60,605 bases of DNA from an uncultured Prevotellaceae bacterium (GCA_946406035.1 CAMJJG010000009.1:1-60605); one strand, 5' to 3'; counted from the stretch's first letter, positions 1 through 8,923 are shown. Program-made: numbers and translations. The notes: generated by a model not told the origin, from the sequence alone.

Positions 1-298
1 TGTCACTGAAGACCAATTAAGGCTCTTTTTAGGAGTATATTTGACCCTTAAGCCACTTTTTTCTTTAAAACTAAAGTTTCCAGAACTGCCGGTCTTCTTT
101 ATACCAAGAGTTAATGGATGGTGAGCAGCATCATCAAACAGGAAAATCGCGCGTGGATTGAGGGCAGATCACTGCCCAACAGCCGTAGCGCGGGCAAGGG
201 AAGACGGATTTTAGCAGATTTTATAGATTATAAAGATTTTTTTAATCTATTTTTTAATAATTTTGTCACTCAAAATCAAAATTCAACAGACCAAAAAG
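1..298. other. Non-coding stretch upstream of lysA
   Basis: I see no convincing gene here. The short open frames have no recognisable protein signature. The only structures noted are a small hairpin (gggca/tgccc arms at 162-166 and 173-177) and an A/T-rich stretch at 220-262 leading into the lysA promoter box. It could hold the untranslated tail of a gene that lies upstream of the window. Confidence 0.5.
258..265 (+). promoter_or_regulatory. Bacteroidetes -7 box for lysA
   Basis: TAATTTTG matches the Bacteroidetes sigma-ABfr -7 consensus TAnnTTTG and ends 33 nt before the lysA ATG. It overlaps the alternative upstream TTG, which supports starting the gene at 299. Confidence 0.6.
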
Positions 299-1468
299 AT
301 GGATAAGAAATCAGTTCAGCAGGGGTTCGCGATGGACATCGTGAAGCAGGGCCAGACTCCGTTTTACTACTATGACCTGGACGTGCTGCGTGCCACCCTC
401 AGCGCCATTAACCGCCAAATCCAAGGATGGCCCTTCACAGTACACTATGCCGTCAAAGCCAATGGTAATCGCCGCATACTGAGCGAGATATGCAACCATG
501 GACTGGGAGCCGACCTGGTGAGTGGTGGAGAGGTGGAAGCCGCCCTTGAAGCTGGTTTCAAGGCCGAGGATATGACCTTCTCGGGCGTTGGCAAGACCGA
601 TTGGGAAATCAGGCTGGCGCTGGAGCACGGAGTGGGTTGCTTCAACGTTGAATCAATCCCTGAACTTGAGGTCATCAACCAACTCGCAGGCGAGATGAGC
701 GCCATCGCCCCTATCGCCATCAGGGTCAACCCCGACATCGACGCCCATACCCATAAATACATCACCACAGGCACCGCTGCCAATAAATTTGGCATAGGCA
801 TCGAAGTTCTGGACCAGGTGGTGAAGCACGCCATCGAACTGCCGCACATACACCTGCGGGGGCTGCATTTCCACATCGGGTCACAGATCACACAGATGCA
901 GCCCTTCGTGATGCTGTGTGACACCATCAACGAGCTGCAGGCCCGTTATGAGCGACAGGGCATCGCCTTCGAGATGATCAACGTGGGTGGCGGCCTGGGC
1001 ATCGATTATAACAGCCCTGACGCCCATCCCCTACCCGACATGGAACACTACTTCGGCACCTACAAGGAGCACCTCAACATCGGCCACAACCAGCACATCC
1101 ACTTTGAGTTAGGGCGCTCGATAGTGGGGCAATGCGGGTCGCTGATTACCCGCGTGGTTTTTGTCAAGGAAAACCGCGACAAGAAGTTTATCATCGTTGA
1201 TGCTGGCATGACCGACCTCATCAGGCCGGCGCTCTATGAGGCGCACCATGAGATCCAGAACCTGACAGCTCCCACGTCGGGGCAAGAGGAGCCCTACGAC
1301 GTCGTTGGTCCCGTGTGCGAGTCGAGCGACGTGTTTGCCCACGACCGCATGCTGCCCGCGACCCATCGCGGCGACCTGCTGGCCATCCGTTCGGCTGGCG
1401 CCTATGGCGAGTCGATGGCTTCGACCTATAATATGCGCTCACTGCCCGAGAGTGTATTTACCGAATAG
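299..1468 (+). CDS. lysA: Diaminopimelate decarboxylase
   Basis: This enzyme performs the last step of lysine biosynthesis, decarboxylating meso-diaminopimelate to L-lysine with PLP in the cytoplasm. The 389-residue product has the family's usual length. The PLP-binding lysine is K53 in YAVKANGN. HFHIGSQ and GGGLGI follow in the alanine-racemase-fold barrel. The motif CESSDVF, with the active-site cysteine at about C340, and the YGESMAS tail mark the C-terminal beta domain. I chose the ATG at 299 because the longer frame from TTG 263 would begin inside the promoter box. Many Bacteroidales place lysA beside aspartokinase; here the next gene is an unrelated secreted protein 367 bp away, so lysA seems to be transcribed alone. 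Confidence 0.95.
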   Translation: MDKKSVQQGFAMDIVKQGQTPFYYYDLDVLRATLSAINRQIQGWPFTVHYAVKANGNRRILSEICNHGLGADLVSGGEVEAALEAGFKAEDMTFSGVGKTDWEIRLALEHGVGCFNVESIPELEVINQLAGEMSAIAPIAIRVNPDIDAHTHKYITTGTAANKFGIGIEVLDQVVKHAIELPHIHLRGLHFHIGSQITQMQPFVMLCDTINELQARYERQGIAFEMINVGGGLGIDYNSPDAHPLPDMEHYFGTYKEHLNIGHNQHIHFELGRSIVGQCGSLITRVVFVKENRDKKFIIVDAGMTDLIRPALYEAHHEIQNLTAPTSGQEEPYDVVGPVCESSDVFAHDRMLPATHRGDLLAIRSAGAYGESMASTYNMRSLPESVFTE

Positions 1469-1835
1469 ACATCGGGACGAGCCTCAGCAAATCGGCAGAT
1501 AGCCTAGAATGCAACTGATAAATTCTCAAAAAACCTTCACAATCAAGGAGACGTACAATATTGAGAATCAACCAGATGTAAAATCTCAAAATTCACATAA
1601 TTCAGTTGTTTTTTCCCAGTGAGTGGAGGCTTTTCAAGCCTCCCCCGTGGCCCTCGACCACAATCAGCACCCAACCTGATAGACGGGTGATAACGGGATA
1701 TTTATTTACCAGAAAGACACATTATCTCAAAAAGTATTAATATATTTGCACATTCGACACCCGCATGGCGAGACATCCTTAAATATGGAAGGATATCATC
1801 AAAGCGTTCCTTTACACATTATATATATGATTATT
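1469..1835. other. Intergenic region between lysA and the Omp28-like gene
   Basis: No gene is evident. A perfect small hairpin (ggaggctt / aagcctcc, 1625-1643, loop ttc) lies in the middle but has no downstream T-tract, so I do not call it a terminator. The promoter box for the next gene is near the 3' end. Confidence 0.5.
1741..1748 (+). promoter_or_regulatory. -7 box for the Omp28-like gene
   Basis: TATATTTG matches TAnnTTTG and lies 87 nt upstream of the ATG at 1836, leaving a leader of about 80 nt. It overlaps a TTG that would give a longer frame, so that start is unlikely. Confidence 0.55.
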
Positions 1836-3668
1836 ATGAAAACATTATTATCTCTCATGACGGCAGTCATCCTACTGCCACTGACGCTGAGTGCACAAGA
1901 GCTAGCTGCCAACCAGCAGCTCATGGGCCACTACACCACCAACGACGTCAACGTCGGCACCGGCTGGGGAATGCCGGCACTGTCAGGCACATTGCCCCTC
2001 GCCACCGACTTGAACAGCGATGAGCTGGCCCCGTTCAGAGGCAGCAAGATTGTTGCTTTTCGCATCGGGTTGGCCCAATCAACACCCGTCACACGCGTAT
2101 TTGTCATCCCAGTTGACGCCAACGGCAACCTGGGCGAGATGACTGAATGGCCGTGTGACGTGAGCAGCGAGGGGTGGAATGCCGTTTACCTCGACACTCC
2201 CTACCTGATAGACCTGTCCGTCGATGCAAGCCTGAGAATCGGATTTGACTACTCGCAGACCAAGACCAACCGACCCATCTCGGCAGTCAAGGTGGGCAAG
2301 ACCTATGTCACATACTGCCAAGTTGATGGTGCTTGGGCCGATAAGGGCATCAGCGTTTATGGCAACCTGAGCCTGCAGTGCATCGTTGAGGGCGACGAGC
2401 CTTCACCCTATATCATCAGGACCCGCCAACTCCAATCCACGACACACGTCAAGATTGGTGACGATGTGGCATTCCAGTTCGAGGTCAGCAACCTAGGCAC
2501 AACACCCGTCGCGGCCGGCGAGTGCGCATTTGACATCTCGATTGACGGCAATCACGTGGCGACAATGAGCAACGACGCCCCCTTATCAAACGCCTATACA
2601 ACACTTTACGGGACAGTAACATCGGCTAGCCTGGCAATTGGTCCACACACGCTGACGGTGACTCCCGTCAGCATCAACGGAGCGCCCCTTGACGACGTCA
2701 CGAGCGCCCAGACGCAATTCACGGCGTTTGACAAGCTGTTCACGCGCCAGATGCACTTGATAGAGCAGTTCACATCAACCAGTTGCACCTACTGCCCCCG
2801 TGGGACGACCAACGTGCAGGCCCTATGCCACATGCGTGACGACATCGCATGGGTATGCATCCACCAGAACCAGAGCAGCATCGACCCCTATACCACCTCG
2901 CAGTGCGACTCCATAGCCGACATGCAGAACGTGGGCGGTTACCCCAAGGGCTCATTTGACCGCACGGTGGGCATCGCCAGCGCCAGCGAAGTTATAGCCA
3001 CCCTTACCAACCTATCGCCCAGCCTGATGGACAGTTTTCTGGAATACATTGACCAAGCTCCAGCCTGGGCCACGGTCAACGTGAACAGCACCTACAACAA
3101 CGACACCCGTCAAGCCACCATCACCATCGATGGCGAGCTCGTCACCGACTACACCCTCTACATGGGCCAAGACAGCAGGCTCACGGTTTACATCACCGAG
3201 GACGGACTGGTTTCGCCCCAACTCAATTCTGGCACATGGGTCAGCAATTACGTCCACAACGGCGTGCTGCGCCAGGCCATCGGCTCGGTCAAGGGCGTTG
3301 CCCTGAACAGCAACGGCGACACTTACAAGAACACCTTTACCGTCAACATTCCCGACAGCTGGAATGCTGATAAACTGAACATCATCGCCTTCATCAGCCG
3401 CCCGCTGGGCAACAATCTCACCGACATCTATGTCACCAACGCCAACAAGCGCAAGCTAGGCGAGCATGATGAGCCAGCATGGGTGCGCGGCGATGCCAAC
3501 GGTGACGGCAAGGTGACCATCGATGATGTGACCGTCCTCATCGACGCCCTGCTCGCCGGAACCGAGCCCATCTCGGCCGGTGGCGACTGCGACCAGAACG
3601 GCAGGATCAGCATCGATGACGTGACCATGATCATTGATTACCTGCTCTCGGGCACCTGGAACGACTGA
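1836..3668 (+). CDS. Secreted Omp28/thioredoxin-like protein with C-terminal dockerin-like module
   Basis: The 610-residue product starts with a Sec signal peptide (MKTLLSLMTAVILLPLTLSAQ). The first 300 residues are beta-rich and include a CARDB/Ig-like stretch around 205-300. A thioredoxin-like Omp28 region follows, with the CxxC pair C317/C320 in TSCTYCPRG preceded by LIEQF, as in Omp28-type surface proteins. The last ~60 residues are two EF-hand-like dockerin repeats (GDANGDGKVTIDDV and DCDQNGRISIDDV, each followed by a helix ending in LL). ATG 1827 is an alternative start. The signal peptide implies export. Its substrate is unknown; a thiol-redox or binding role is inference. It stands alone between a promoter and a terminator. 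Confidence 0.8.
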   Translation: MKTLLSLMTAVILLPLTLSAQELAANQQLMGHYTTNDVNVGTGWGMPALSGTLPLATDLNSDELAPFRGSKIVAFRIGLAQSTPVTRVFVIPVDANGNLGEMTEWPCDVSSEGWNAVYLDTPYLIDLSVDASLRIGFDYSQTKTNRPISAVKVGKTYVTYCQVDGAWADKGISVYGNLSLQCIVEGDEPSPYIIRTRQLQSTTHVKIGDDVAFQFEVSNLGTTPVAAGECAFDISIDGNHVATMSNDAPLSNAYTTLYGTVTSASLAIGPHTLTVTPVSINGAPLDDVTSAQTQFTAFDKLFTRQMHLIEQFTSTSCTYCPRGTTNVQALCHMRDDIAWVCIHQNQSSIDPYTTSQCDSIADMQNVGGYPKGSFDRTVGIASASEVIATLTNLSPSLMDSFLEYIDQAPAWATVNVNSTYNNDTRQATITIDGELVTDYTLYMGQDSRLTVYITEDGLVSPQLNSGTWVSNYVHNGVLRQAIGSVKGVALNSNGDTYKNTFTVNIPDSWNADKLNIIAFISRPLGNNLTDIYVTNANKRKLGEHDEPAWVRGDANGDGKVTIDDVTVLIDALLAGTEPISAGGDCDQNGRISIDDVTMIIDYLLSGTWND

Positions 3669-3687
3669 CACCCGGCCCGTGAAAAGC

Positions 3688-3736
3688 AAAAGACACTGGA
3701 GATCAAGCTTTCTGGCTTGTCACTCCAGCGTCTTTT
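3688..3736 (+). terminator. Rho-independent terminator after the Omp28-like gene
   Basis: The 14-bp arms (aaaagacactggag at 3688-3701 and ctccagcgtctttt at 3723-3736) pair with one mismatch. An inner caagc/gcttg stem follows, then T-rich sequence. It may also serve the convergent tRNA gene. Confidence 0.75.
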
Positions 3737-3745
3737 CTTTCTCGG

Positions 3746-3820
3746 TCGGGGTACCTGGATTCGAACCAGGGACTTCCTGCTCCCAAAGCAGGCGCGCTAA
3801 CCGGACTGCGCTACACCCCG
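3746..3820 (-). tRNA. tRNA-Pro (anticodon TGG)
   Basis: Read on the minus strand, the sequence folds as a tRNA: acceptor CGGGGTG/TACCCCG, D-loop, anticodon loop TTTGGGA with anticodon TGG, T-arm with GGTTCGAATCC, and discriminator A. CCA is not encoded. It reads proline CCA codons and, by wobble, probably others. A TACCTTTG box lies 21 nt upstream on the minus strand. Confidence 0.95.
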
Positions 3821-3841
3821 ATGGCTGATTTTTGAGCGGTG

Positions 3842-3849
3842 CAAAGGTA
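3842..3849 (-). promoter_or_regulatory. -7 box for tRNA-Pro(TGG)
   Basis: CAAAGGTA on the plus strand reads TACCTTTG on the minus strand, 21 nt upstream of the tRNA 5' end. Confidence 0.6.
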
Positions 3850-3933
3850 CATCATTTTCATGAAATAACAAGCCAAAATGACCGAAAATCATTTTTTTTG
3901 GTTTTGGTTGGGCATTTTGTGGCAAGAAAGTAG

Positions 3934-3941
3934 TAACTTTG
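3934..3941 (+). promoter_or_regulatory. -7 box for aspS
   Basis: TAACTTTG, a full match to TAnnTTTG, 53 nt upstream of the aspS ATG. Confidence 0.65.
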
Positions 3942-3994
3942 TGTGTTTAAAACGATAATTAAAATCAATCAATACTATCAATACAACATTTACA

Positions 3995-5776
3995 ATGTAC
4001 AGAACGAAGACAAACGGCGAACTTCGCCTGGCCAATGTGGGCGAGGTCGTGACTCTCGCAGGATGGGTACAGCGCACCCGCAAGATGGGCGGCATGACCT
4101 TTGTTGACCTGCGTGACCGCTATGGCATCACTCAAATCGTGTTTAACAATGAGGTTGACGCTGACCTGTGTGAGCGTGCCAACCACCTGGGACGTGAATA
4201 TGTCGTGCAGGTAGTGGGCACCGTGGCCGAGCGCTCGAGCAAAAATGCCAACATCCCGACTGGCGAAATCGAGATTATCGCCAGCGAGTTGAATATACTG
4301 AGCGAGAGCATCACGCCGCCGTTCACAATCGAGGACAATACCGACGGTGGCGATGACCTGAGGATGAAATACCGCTATCTGGACCTGCGCCGCAATGCCG
4401 TTCGTCGCAACCTGGAGTTGCGTCACGACATGGCTATCCTCATACGCAACTACCTTGACGACAAGGGCTTCCTCGAGGTCGAGACGCCTATCCTGATCGG
4501 TTCGACTCCCGAGGGTGCGCGCGATTTCATCGTGCCCTCGCGCATGAATCCCGGCCAGTTCTATGCACTGCCCCAGAGTCCCCAGACGCTCAAGCAGTTG
4601 CTGATGGTGGCCGGTTTTGACCGCTACTTCCAGATTGCCAAGTGCTTCCGCGACGAGGACCTGCGCGCCGACCGTCAGCCTGAGTTCACGCAGATTGACT
4701 GCGAGATGAGCTTTGTGGACCAGGAGGATGTGCTCGACGTGTTTGAGGGCCTGGCACGCCACTTGTTCAAGCAGGTGCGCGGCATTGACCTGCCCGAGAA
4801 GCTGGAGCAGATGACTTGGCATGAGGCGATGCGCCTGTATGGCAGCGACAAGCCCGACCGCCGCTTTGGCATGACGTTTGTCGAGGTTGACGACGTGCTC
4901 AAGGGCACCGGCACGTTCCCCGTGTTTAATGAGGCTAATTACATCGGCGCCATCTGCGCTCCCGGCTGCGCCAGCTATTCGCGCAAGGAGCTTGACGGGC
5001 TGGTAGAGTTTGTGAAGCGTCCCCAAGTGGGCGCCAAGGGGCTCGTGTATGTCAAGTTTAATGCCGACGGCACTGTCAAGAGCAGCATCGACAAGTTTTA
5101 TGAGCCTGCCGTGTGGCAGCAGCTCAAGGAGAAGATGGGCGCCAACGACGGCGACCTGGTGCTGATCATGAGCGGTGACAACGCCAACAAGACGCGCGTG
5201 CAGTTGTGCACCCTGCGCCTGGAGATGGGTGACCGCTTGGGCCTGAGAGACAAGAACAAGTTTGAGTGCCTGTGGATTGTTGATTTCCCGCTGTTTGAGT
5301 GGAGCGACGAGGAGCAGCGCCTGATGGCGACCCACCACCCGTTCACCATGCCCAATCCTGCCGATATTCCCTTGCTTGACGAGCATCCCGAACAGGTGCG
5401 CGCCATGGCCTACGACTTTGTGTGCAACGGCATCGAGGTGGGCGGCGGCAGCCTGCGTATCCACGACGGCAAGTTGCAGGCCAAGATGTTTGACATCCTG
5501 GGCTTCACACCCGAGCGTGCCATGGCACAGTTCGGCTTTCTGATCAACGCGTTCAAGTATGGTGCGCCTCCCCATGCCGGCCTGGCATTCGGCTTCGACC
5601 GCTTCGTGTCGATCATGGCAGGGCTTGACAGCATCCGCGACTGCATCGCGTTCCCCAAGAACAACAGCGGCCGTGACGTCATGCTCGACGCACCCAGCCC
5701 CGTTGACCAGAGCCAGCTCGACGAGCTCTACATCGACGTGGATCGTGAGCGCTTGAAGGCCGAGGGGAAGATTTGA
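3995..5776 (+). CDS. aspS: Aspartyl-tRNA synthetase
   Basis: This class II synthetase charges tRNA-Asp with aspartate in the cytoplasm. At 593 residues it has the bacterial-type length. An N-terminal OB anticodon-binding fold (about 1-110, including [20 protein letters not shown]) is followed by the class II catalytic core. Motif 2 is [18 protein letters not shown], a GAD-type insertion spans about 285-410, and motif 3 is the GFDRF segment, followed by [10 protein letters not shown] near the C-terminus. The sequence alone does not say whether it also charges tRNA-Asn. It is a single-gene unit with its own promoter box and a strong inverted repeat just after the stop codon. Confidence 0.97.
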   Translation: MYRTKTNGELRLANVGEVVTLAGWVQRTRKMGGMTFVDLRDRYGITQIVFNNEVDADLCERANHLGREYVVQVVGTVAERSSKNANIPTGEIEIIASELNILSESITPPFTIEDNTDGGDDLRMKYRYLDLRRNAVRRNLELRHDMAILIRNYLDDKGFLEVETPILIGSTPEGARDFIVPSRMNPGQFYALPQSPQTLKQLLMVAGFDRYFQIAKCFRDEDLRADRQPEFTQIDCEMSFVDQEDVLDVFEGLARHLFKQVRGIDLPEKLEQMTWHEAMRLYGSDKPDRRFGMTFVEVDDVLKGTGTFPVFNEANYIGAICAPGCASYSRKELDGLVEFVKRPQVGAKGLVYVKFNADGTVKSSIDKFYEPAVWQQLKEKMGANDGDLVLIMSGDNANKTRVQLCTLRLEMGDRLGLRDKNKFECLWIVDFPLFEWSDEEQRLMATHHPFTMPNPADIPLLDEHPEQVRAMAYDFVCNGIEVGGGSLRIHDGKLQAKMFDILGFTPERAMAQFGFLINAFKYGAPPHAGLAFGFDRFVSIMAGLDSIRDCIAFPKNNSGRDVMLDAPSPVDQSQLDELYIDVDRERLKAEGKI

Positions 5777-5784
5777 GTGACAAA

Positions 5785-5856
5785 CTACTGATTACAGGAA
5801 TTAACAAGTTGGCATCAAAGCTCCGTTACAATTCGATTAATTCGTGTAATCAGTAG
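5785..5856 (+). terminator. Long inverted repeat / probable terminator after aspS
   Basis: The 20-nt arms at 5785-5804 (ctactgattacaggaattaa) and 5837-5856 pair with a single mismatch across a 32-nt loop, followed by tctttta. The stem starts 9 nt after the aspS stop codon, so termination is likely. The arms are unusually long for a simple terminator. Confidence 0.65.
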
Positions 5857-5877
5857 TCTTTTATAAATGCTTGAAAC

Positions 5878-6678
5878 ATGAAAATCAGAGAGATTACCGA
5901 GGCCATTGAGCAGTATGCCCCACTCAGGCTGCAGGAGCAGTGGGACAACTGCGGCTTCCAGGTGGGCGACCCCGAGGCCGAAGCGAGCGGCGCGCTCTTG
6001 TGCACCGACGCCACCGAGGTCGTCGTGGCCGAGGCCATTGCCCGCGGTTTCAACCTGGTCATTTCCCACCACCCGCTCATCTTTGGCGGCCTGAAGAAGA
6101 TCATGGGGCGCACTCCAGTCGAGCGCACCGTGGCCATGGCCATCAAGCACGACATCACCATCTATAGCGCCCACACCAACATGGACAGCGCCTGGCAAGG
6201 GGTGTCCTTCAGGATGGCGCAAAAGATCGGGATGACCGATGTCGCATTCCTTGACGACAACACGGTGGCACCCTATGGCGAGGCCGAGTGCGGCACGGCG
6301 GGCTGTGGCGTGATAGGCAACATCGAGCCGATGAAGGCGCGCGAGGTTCTCGAGCGTGTCAAGGCGGCATTTGAGGTGGGCGCCGTGCGCTACAGTGGTG
6401 ATGGTGACCAGCGGGTCACGCGCGTAGCCCTGTGTGGTGGTGCAGGCGGTTTCCTGCTCGACAAGGCTGTTGAGGCGGGAGCGCAACTGTATGTCACAGC
6501 CGACATGCGCTATCACGACTTTCTGGACAACTGCCAGCGCATCGTGATTGCCGACATCGGCCACTATGAGAGCGAACATTTCACAAAAGAGATTTTTTTA
6601 GAGATTATTCAGAAAAAAAATCCTACCTTTGCAGTCGCTTTTGCGCAAAACGAAGTTAATCAAGTAAATTATTTATAA
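5878..6678 (+). CDS. Nif3-like dinuclear metal-centre protein
   Basis: The 266-residue product belongs to the Nif3/YbgI (DUF34) family, toroidal hexamers with a two-metal site whose physiological role is unsettled (annotated in places as GTP cyclohydrolase I type 2-like). The short bacterial form without the central insert is seen. LQEQWDNCGFQVGD is at the N-terminus. Metal-ligand candidates are the histidines of ISHHPLIFGG, the HTNMD motif, and the C-terminal GHYESE. It lies 91 bp upstream of the zinc-ribbon gene, a pairing often seen in Bacteroidetes and other bacteria. The last codons carry a promoter-like box. Confidence 0.9.
   Translation: MKIREITEAIEQYAPLRLQEQWDNCGFQVGDPEAEASGALLCTDATEVVVAEAIARGFNLVISHHPLIFGGLKKIMGRTPVERTVAMAIKHDITIYSAHTNMDSAWQGVSFRMAQKIGMTDVAFLDDNTVAPYGEAECGTAGCGVIGNIEPMKAREVLERVKAAFEVGAVRYSGDGDQRVTRVALCGGAGGFLLDKAVEAGAQLYVTADMRYHDFLDNCQRIVIADIGHYESEHFTKEIFLEIIQKKNPTFAVAFAQNEVNQVNYL
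6624..6631 (+). promoter_or_regulatory. -7 box inside the 3' end of the nif3-like gene
   Basis: TACCTTTG follows an A8 tract within the last codons of the nif3-like gene, 138 nt before the zinc-ribbon gene start. It is a perfect consensus match and probably gives the downstream gene its own transcript. Confidence 0.5.
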
Positions 6679-6683
6679 CATTA

Positions 6684-6718
6684 GGCGTTAGCAATGAGGC
6701 TTCAGGCGCCAGCAATGA
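6684..6718. repeat. Short direct repeat in the nif3/zinc-ribbon spacer
   Basis: ggcgttagcaatga (6684-6697) recurs as ggcgccagcaatga (6705-6718), 12 of 14 bases identical. Its role is unknown; it lies in the probable leader of the next gene. Confidence 0.4.
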
Positions 6719-6769
6719 TGCCCCGAAAGCCCTGATACCTAAAGCCTAAGGACCTAAACGAGAAAGGTT

Positions 6770-7540
6770 ATGGCAACACAGAAGAAAGAACTCACCGTTG
6801 AAGAAAAGCTCAAGGCCCTGTTTGACTTGCAGCAGAAACTCTCAGAGATTGATGCCATCAAGACGCTGAGGGGAGAATTGCCCCAGGAAGTGCAAGACCT
6901 CGAGGACGAGATTGCCGGCCTGCACACACGCGTGGCCAAGTTTGAGGACGAGGTGGCCGTGCAGCAGGACGAGTTGGCCCGCAACCGCGACATCAAGGCC
7001 AAGGCCGAGGAACTGATCGACAAGTATACTGCCGACCAGGACAACGTACGCAACAACCGTGAGTATGACTACCTGACCAAGGAGATTGAATACCAGAGCC
7101 TGAACATCGAGCTCGCCGAGAAGAAGATGAACGAGGCCAGCCGTCGCACCGAGGCCCTGCATGCCGAGATCGAGAAGGCCAAGGAATTGTGCACCGACCG
7201 CGAGCACGCCCTCGAGGAGAAGAAGAGCGAGCTCAACGAGATCGTCTCGGAGAACAAGCAGAAGGAAGAGACCCTGCGCGAGAAGGCCAAGAAGCAGGAG
7301 AACAAGATCGAGGAGCGACTGTTGACCGCATTCAAGCGCATCCGCAAGAACACGCGCAACGGTCTGGGCATCGTTGTTGTTCAGCGCAACGCGTGCGGTG
7401 GTTGCTTCAACCGCATCCCCGCCCAGCGACAGATGGAGATCAAGATGCACAAGAAGGTAATCGTGTGTGAGTACTGTGGCCGCATCCTGATTGACCCCGA
7501 GCTGGTGGGCATCGCCCCCGAGGAGGCCAAGAACAAATAA
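6770..7540 (+). CDS. Coiled-coil zinc-ribbon protein (zf-RING_7 / DUF164 type)
   Basis: The 256-residue protein has a long, highly charged coiled coil (about residues 5-185) and a C-terminal C4 zinc ribbon made by CGGC and CEYC about 30 residues apart. This matches the zf-RING_7 family, which is frequently encoded next to nif3-like genes. Family members are thought to bind nucleic acid or act as translation- or RNA-related factors; the exact role here is unknown. It sits 91 bp after the nif3-like gene with its own candidate promoter, and a terminator hairpin follows about 100 bp downstream. Confidence 0.85.
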   Translation: MATQKKELTVEEKLKALFDLQQKLSEIDAIKTLRGELPQEVQDLEDEIAGLHTRVAKFEDEVAVQQDELARNRDIKAKAEELIDKYTADQDNVRNNREYDYLTKEIEYQSLNIELAEKKMNEASRRTEALHAEIEKAKELCTDREHALEEKKSELNEIVSENKQKEETLREKAKKQENKIEERLLTAFKRIRKNTRNGLGIVVVQRNACGGCFNRIPAQRQMEIKMHKKVIVCEYCGRILIDPELVGIAPEEAKNK

Positions 7541-7639
7541 CCCTCTGGCGACCAGCATAACCAGAGGTGTAGTCGACCTGAACCCAGAGGCCGCAGTCGC
7601 GTAGCCTTAGACATCGGGAACAGGCACTACAAGACACCG

Positions 7640-7676
7640 CAATGGCAGCAAGCCCTCATGTGGCACGTTGCCATTG
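7640..7676 (+). terminator. Terminator after the zinc-ribbon gene
   Basis: Arms caatggca (7640-7647) and tgccattg (7669-7676) pair perfectly and are followed by tctttttc. Confidence 0.6.
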
Positions 7677-7800
7677 TCTTTTTCATATCTCCACAAACAG
7701 GTTTCTCAAACAGATACGAGTACCTATCCGGGGCTACATGGTGGTGTGTATGTTAATAACTTTTTACACAAAAATGTGCGGCGGTGTCACAGGAAAAGAG

Positions 7801-7808
7801 TAACTTTG
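7801..7808 (+). promoter_or_regulatory. -7 box for tdk
   Basis: TAACTTTG, a full consensus match, 57 nt before the tdk ATG. Confidence 0.65.
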
Positions 7809-7865
7809 TTGCTGGTCAAGCCGTCATTGGCGACAAGGCAACAACAACCTGAAACATAACATCTC

Positions 7866-8495
7866 ATGAACAGAATAGGTAAATTATACTTCAGATATGG
7901 CACGATGGGGTCGGCCAAGACCGCGATGCTGCTCACCCAGGCCTATAACTTTGAGGAGCGTGGCATGCAGTACTTGTGCATGAAGCCCATCATCGACGAC
8001 CGCGAGAACGACAACGTGATACGCTCTCGCATCGGCATCGAGCGCAAGTGCTCATGGATTTACCCCGAGAGCGACCTGTACACGATGCTCAAGGAGATGT
8101 TTGACAAGACGCTTGTTGTCAAGGACTGGATCCTCATCGACGAGGCACAGTTCCTGTCGTCCCAGCAGATCGACCAGCTGGCACGCATCGTCGATGACTA
8201 TGGCGTGAATGTTGTGTGCTATGGCCTGAGGACCGACTTCCAGTCACACATGTTTGAGGGTTCACGACGCCTGTTTGAACTGGCCGACACCATCGAGGAG
8301 ATCAAGTCCACATGCTCTTGCGGCCGCAAGACCATCATCAACGCGCGCATCGACGGCCAGGGCAACATCGTTACCGACGGCAACCAGGTCGAGATCGGGG
8401 GCGATGACAAGTATGTGTCGCTGTGCCGCCGCTGCTGGCGCAACCGCCGCATCGAGAGCACCAACCGCAATGCCATCAAGTTTGAGGGAGAGTGA
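7866..8495 (+). CDS. tdk: Thymidine kinase (type II, TK1-like)
   Basis: This enzyme phosphorylates thymidine to dTMP for nucleotide salvage. The 209-residue product has the TK1-like layout: P-loop GTMGSAKT at about residues 13-20, Walker B/catalytic segment IDEAQF, lasso region GLRTDFQ, and a structural zinc site built from CSC and CRRC. The P-loop carries Ala where the generic GxxxxGK(S/T) has Gly; some TK1-like proteins vary here, so I do not infer inactivity. It is transcribed alone from its own promoter and ends 12 bp from the convergent membrane-protein gene. Confidence 0.93.
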   Translation: MNRIGKLYFRYGTMGSAKTAMLLTQAYNFEERGMQYLCMKPIIDDRENDNVIRSRIGIERKCSWIYPESDLYTMLKEMFDKTLVVKDWILIDEAQFLSSQQIDQLARIVDDYGVNVVCYGLRTDFQSHMFEGSRRLFELADTIEEIKSTCSCGRKTIINARIDGQGNIVTDGNQVEIGGDDKYVSLCRRCWRNRRIESTNRNAIKFEGE

Positions 8496-8507
8496 GTTTA
8501 TCCAGGC

Positions 8508-8846
8508 TCATTTATTGGAGAAAAACAGGTGCAGCATCCAGCTGACGAGTGTCAGCACGATGCTGAATCCCATTGCCCACCAGAAGCTGTCCACCATGAA
8601 GTGTGGCCCAACGATCCACGAGCACAGCATCACCATCAACGCGTTGATGACAAACGTGAAAAGTCCTAGTGTCAGGACGTTGATGGGCAAAGCGAACAGC
8701 TTGACGAGCGGCCGGATACAGGCATTGATAAATCCCAGCACGATGGCGATGATTACCGCCCACCACCAGGGATCGACGGTAACGCCGTCGAGCGTGTAGG
8801 CGGTAATGAGGACCGCCAGCGCCGAAACGATTAATCTAGTAATCAT
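8508..8846 (-). CDS. Phage-holin-family small membrane protein (PF04020-like)
   Basis: The 112-residue product has four predicted transmembrane segments (about 3-20, 27-50, 56-78 and 88-108) and the conserved FINACIRPLVKLFALPINVLTLGLF region (shown here only by key residues N-RP--K---LP-N-LTLG) of the PF04020 'phage holin family' group. Members are widespread chromosomal inner-membrane proteins, and there are no phage genes nearby, so a lysis role is not implied. It is convergent with tdk and divergent from the YitT gene. A TACCTTTA box lies upstream on its own strand. Confidence 0.8.
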   Translation of the reverse strand: MITRLIVSALAVLITAYTLDGVTVDPWWWAVIIAIVLGFINACIRPLVKLFALPINVLTLGLFTFVINALMVMLCSWIVGPHFMVDSFWWAMGFSIVLTLVSWMLHLFFSNK

Positions 8847-8923
8847 AGATATTCTCTATTTTTATATTATTTAATGTATAATAGACACACCCTTCGGGGC
8901 CGACAGGAACCATATCGGCCCGC

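Larger units (their letters stand above)
7541..7865. other. Intergenic region between the zinc-ribbon gene and tdk
   Basis: It contains a small hairpin just after the stop codon (cctctgg/ccagagg), a terminator at 7640-7676, and the tdk promoter box at 7801-7808. No gene is evident. Confidence 0.6.

Noticed and set aside
1625-1643. Terminator for lysA at the ggaggctt/aagcctcc hairpin
   Set aside because: The stem is followed by C/G-rich sequence, not a T-tract.
3965-5575. 536-residue minus-strand open frame opposite aspS
   Set aside because: It mirrors aspS codon structure, has His/Ala/Gln/Leu-rich low-complexity content and no domain; aspS on the plus strand is certain.
8508-8846. Phage remnant suggested by the holin-family protein
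   Set aside because: PF04020 proteins are common chromosomal membrane proteins and no other phage gene, integrase or attachment site is near.
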